DNA of 64,000 nucleotides from assembly GCA_020444245.1 (NCBI GenBank), contig JAHLLI010000019.1, forward strand, positions 40,572 to 104,571, read 5' to 3'. The notes under the pieces are model-generated. The model was not told where the DNA came from. It did not search any database and was given only the letters and a program-made list of their open reading frames with translations. Below are positions 61,778 through 64,000 of the stretch, in pieces (the first letter of the stretch is position 1; each line of letters opens with the position of its first letter). The translations under genes were made by a program, and so were the position numbers. Origin of the DNA: Actinomycetales bacterium. GTDB taxonomy: Bacteria > Actinomycetota > Actinomycetes > Actinomycetales > Cellulomonadaceae.

Positions 61778-62388
61778 GCACCCTGGACGACGACGTCACC
61801 GGGCGCCCCACCGAGGAGCCCGGCGACTTCGACCTGGAGCGCGCCGAGGCGGCCGTGCGCGAGCTGCTCGTCGCGGTCGGCGAGGACCCGGAGCGCGACG
61901 GGCTGCGGGACACCCCGGCCCGGGTGGCCCGGGCCTACGCGGAGATGTTCGCCGGCCTGGGCCGTGACCCCAGGGAGGTGCTGACCACCACCTTCGACGA
62001 GGGCCACGAGGAGATGGTGCTGGTCAAGGACATCCCGGTGTACTCCCAGTGCGAGCACCACCTGCTCCCGTTCCACGGGATGGCGCACGTCGGCTACATC
62101 CCCGCCAAGGACGGCCGGATCGCCGGCCTGTCCAAGCTCGCGCGACTGGTCGACCTCTACGCCCGCCGGCCGCAGGTGCAGGAGCGGATGACGACCCAGA
62201 TCGCCGACGCGCTGACCGACGTGCTCGGCGCGGCCGGCGTGATCGTCGTGGTGGAGTGCGAGCACCTGTGCATGTCGATGCGCGGTGTGCGCACGCCCGG
62301 TTCGCGGACGGTGACCTCTGCGGTCCGCGGCCAGATGCGCAACCCGGCCACCCGGGCCGAGGCGATGAGCCTCATCATGGCCCGATGA
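61774..62388 (+). CDS. folE: GTP cyclohydrolase I
   Basis: A 204-residue enzyme that opens GTP to 7,8-dihydroneopterin triphosphate, the first step of folate synthesis. The zinc-binding set is in [12 protein letters not shown] and [31 protein letters not shown] is the nucleotide-binding part. The GTG start overlaps the ftsH stop, an operon link conserved in actinobacteria. It is followed by folP, which has its own promoter. Confidence 0.96.
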   Translation: MSTLDDDVTGRPTEEPGDFDLERAEAAVRELLVAVGEDPERDGLRDTPARVARAYAEMFAGLGRDPREVLTTTFDEGHEEMVLVKDIPVYSQCEHHLLPFHGMAHVGYIPAKDGRIAGLSKLARLVDLYARRPQVQERMTTQIADALTDVLGAAGVIVVVECEHLCMSMRGVRTPGSRTVTSAVRGQMRNPATRAEAMSLIMAR

Positions 62389-62438
62389 CGGCCGCCGGAC
62401 CTACGGGTGTCCGGGTCCGCGAGACCTAGGCTGGGGCC

Positions 62439-63314
62439 GTGAGCGTGCTCCACCCCGCACCGCTGCGCGCGGACCTCGCCGCGGCCGACCGCACGCTCGT
62501 CATGGGCGTGGTCAACGTGACACCCGACTCGTTCAGCGACGGCGGGCGGTGGTTCGAGCCGGACGCCGCGATCGCGCACGGCCTGGCCCTGATCGAGCAG
62601 GGCGCGGACCTGGTCGACGTGGGCGGGGAGTCCACCAGGCCAGGTGCCGAGCGGGTCGAGCCGGACGAGGAGCGCGCCAGGGTGCTGCCGGTGATCAGCG
62701 CGCTCGCCGCCGCCGGAGCGGTGGTCAGCGTCGACACGACCCGGGCCGCCGTGGCCGCCGATGCGCTCGAGGCCGGTGCCAGCGTGGTCAACGACGTCTC
62801 CGGGGGACTCGCCGACCCGGCGATGCTCGGCGTGGTGGCCGACGCCGGAGTGGTGTACGTCGCGATGCACTGGCGCGGCCCCTCGGACGTGATGGACGCG
62901 CTCGCGGACTACGACGACGTCGTCGTCGACGTGCGCGACGAGCTGGCCGCTCGGCTGGACGCGGCGGTCGCCGCCGGGGTCCGGGTCGAGCAGGTGGTGC
63001 TCGACCCCGGGCTGGGGTTCGCCAAGCCCGGCTCGGACAACTGGCCGCTGCTGGCCCATCTGGACGCCTTGCGCGCCCTGGGCCGGCCGGTGCTGATCGG
63101 TGCGTCGCGCAAGAGGTTCCTCGGGCACCTGCTCGCGGGTCCGGACGGACCCGCGCCGCCCGAGGCGCGCGACGAGGCGACGGTCGCCGTCACCGCGCTC
63201 GCGGCCGAGGCCGGGGCATGGTGCGTCCGGGTCCACGAGGTGGCAGGCTCGGCGGACGCGGTACGAGTGGCCGCGGCGTGGACCGCAGCACGAACGGGAG
63301 GCGGACGTGGCTGA
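62439..63314 (+). CDS. folP: Dihydropteroate synthase
   Basis: A 291-residue TIM-barrel enzyme joining the pterin diphosphate to p-aminobenzoate, the sulfonamide target. It begins with VMGVVNVTPDSFSDGG and has the substrate region GESTRPGAERV. VVLDPGLGFAKPGSDNW and ASRKRFLG complete the family pattern. TAGGCT at 62,427-62,432 lies six bases before the GTG and no ribosome site is seen, so transcription may start on the GTG even though folE is 50 bases upstream. Its stop overlaps the folB start. Confidence 0.95.
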   Translation: MSVLHPAPLRADLAAADRTLVMGVVNVTPDSFSDGGRWFEPDAAIAHGLALIEQGADLVDVGGESTRPGAERVEPDEERARVLPVISALAAAGAVVSVDTTRAAVAADALEAGASVVNDVSGGLADPAMLGVVADAGVVYVAMHWRGPSDVMDALADYDDVVVDVRDELAARLDAAVAAGVRVEQVVLDPGLGFAKPGSDNWPLLAHLDALRALGRPVLIGASRKRFLGHLLAGPDGPAPPEARDEATVAVTALAAEAGAWCVRVHEVAGSADAVRVAAAWTAARTGGGRG

Positions 63315-64000
63315 GCTGGACCGGATCCGGGTGACCGGGATCCGTGCGACGGGGTACCACGGCGTCCTGGAGCACGAGCGGCGCGACGGCCAGGTGTTCG
63401 TCGCCGACGTCGTGCTGCACGTCGACACGCGGGAGGCGGCCGCGTCCGACCGTCTCGACCGCACGGTCGACTACGGGGAGGTGGCCGGTCGGGTGCGCGA
63501 CGTCCTGACCGGGCCGGCAGCCGACCTGATCGAGACCGTGGCCGAGCGGATCGCCGCGGTCGTGCTCGAGCAGCCCGCCGTGCGAGCCGTCGACGTCGCG
63601 CTCCACAAGCCCGAGGCTCCGGTCGGTGTGCCGGTGTCCGACGTGGTGGTGGAGATCCACCGCTCGCGCGAGCACCTGCCCTCGGTGTCGGCGGCGGACG
63701 GTCTCGACGCGCTGTCGGCGCCGCTCGACGCGGCGCAGGCTCACCCGACCGTGGTGGCGGCGGCTGAGCCGGAGCTGCCCGAGCCCCCCGCGCCGCCGCT
63801 GCCCGACGCGCTCGCCCCGGCCGCGCCCGCCATGGCCGAGTTCGGCACCGTGCTCGACACCGTGATCGACGCCGTGTCGGAGACGGCCGTCCCCGAGGAG
63901 GGTCCGGAGGCGGAGAACCAGGAGGCCGCCGCGTCGGGCACTGCCCCGCTCGATGCCGCACCGCTCGATGCCGCACCGCTCGATGCCGCACCGCTCGATG
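63307..64000 (+). CDS. folB: Dihydroneopterin aldolase, with long C-terminal extension (runs off the end)
   Basis: The frame is open from the GTG at 63,307 to the end of the window (231 codons seen). Residues 1-120 are a complete FolB domain (IRVTGIRATGYHGVLEHERR ... VDYGEVAGRVRD ... VEVIHRS-like end VVVEIHRSREHLP), which cleaves dihydroneopterin to 6-hydroxymethyl-dihydropterin. The next 110 residues are Pro/Ala/Glu-rich and end in tandem PLDAA repeats. FolK commonly follows FolB, sometimes fused; the tail here may be a linker to such a domain beyond the edge. The GTG overlaps the folP stop. Confidence 0.88.
   Translation, partial: MAELDRIRVTGIRATGYHGVLEHERRDGQVFVADVVLHVDTREAAASDRLDRTVDYGEVAGRVRDVLTGPAADLIETVAERIAAVVLEQPAVRAVDVALHKPEAPVGVPVSDVVVEIHRSREHLPSVSAADGLDALSAPLDAAQAHPTVVAAAEPELPEPPAPPLPDALAPAAPAMAEFGTVLDTVIDAVSETAVPEEGPEAENQEAAASGTAPLDAAPLDAAPLDAAPLD
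63946..64000 (+). repeat. 15-base tandem repeat within folB extension
   Basis: The unit CCGCTCGATGCCGCA starts at 63,946 and repeats exactly at 63,961, 63,976 and partly at 63,991, reaching the end of the window. It encodes PLDAA each time. As a multiple of three it keeps the frame, so copy number could change without harm. Confidence 0.9.

Noticed and set aside
1..64000. CRISPR arrays, rRNA and tRNA genes, insertion sequences
   Set aside because: None was seen; the only tandem repeat is the coding 15-mer in folB, and no transposase motif was found.

Overview
The window is about 64 kb of very GC-rich DNA from an actinobacterium, most likely a Micrococcales member close to Cellulomonas. The signs are GTG starts, strong GGAGG ribosome sites, a WhiB-type protein, a mycothiol-type DinB-like protein, leaderless promoters with a TAnnnT box just before the start codon, and the actinobacterial gene order dacB / zinc metalloprotease / tilS / hpt / ftsH / folE / folP / folB. 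The assignment rests on gene content and style; I could not run a similarity search.

Layout. 1-9.1 kb: chromosomal genes: the end of an alpha/beta hydrolase, a beta-CASP metallo-hydrolase, a crtB-crtI carotenoid pair, two small envelope genes, a DUF4173-like membrane protein, a glycosyltransferase and a non-specific nuclease. 9,157-18,667: a 9.5-kb integrated element bounded by a perfect 44-bp direct repeat, inserted in the 3' end of a LigD-type polymerase gene and rewriting that protein's last residues. 18.6-25.7 kb: the LigD-type gene, a large LuxR/AAA regulator, a SpoIIAB-like kinase and a P-loop kinase. 25.7-36.8 kb: a secreted subtilase, a class I glutamine amidotransferase, a PAS-GGDEF protein, an ECF sigma factor with a membrane partner, a ParA-like ATPase and an SDR. 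37-46.5 kb: pyruvate phosphate dikinase, a DEAD-box helicase, OsmC, a fused FAD/Fe-S oxidoreductase and a nuclease-like protein with a RAMA-like end. 46.4-55.5 kb: mostly minus-strand genes, including metY-metX, an NlpC/P60 hydrolase (plus strand) and pyrophosphatase. 55.6-64 kb: dacB, metalloprotease, tilS, hpt, ftsH and the folate genes, with folB running off the end.

The most interesting part is the integrated element. It has a tyrosine integrase at one end (next to a leftover C-terminus of a second integrase), an SF3 helicase, a WhiB-like regulator, a small-terminase-like protein, a capsid-cement-like protein, a scaffold-like protein, a predicted ADP-ribosyltransferase-like protein and a PASTA-type lipoprotein. 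I find no large terminase, portal, major capsid or tail gene. This fits a phage satellite that remodels and redirects a helper phage's particle better than a decayed prophage. A 150-bp region of stacked inverted repeats beside the terminase-like gene is a candidate packaging site or origin.

Operons are compact, with many 1-4 base stop/start overlaps, both in the element and in the chromosome (crtB-crtI, metY-metX, parA-SDR, dacB to hpt, ftsH-folE, folP-folB).
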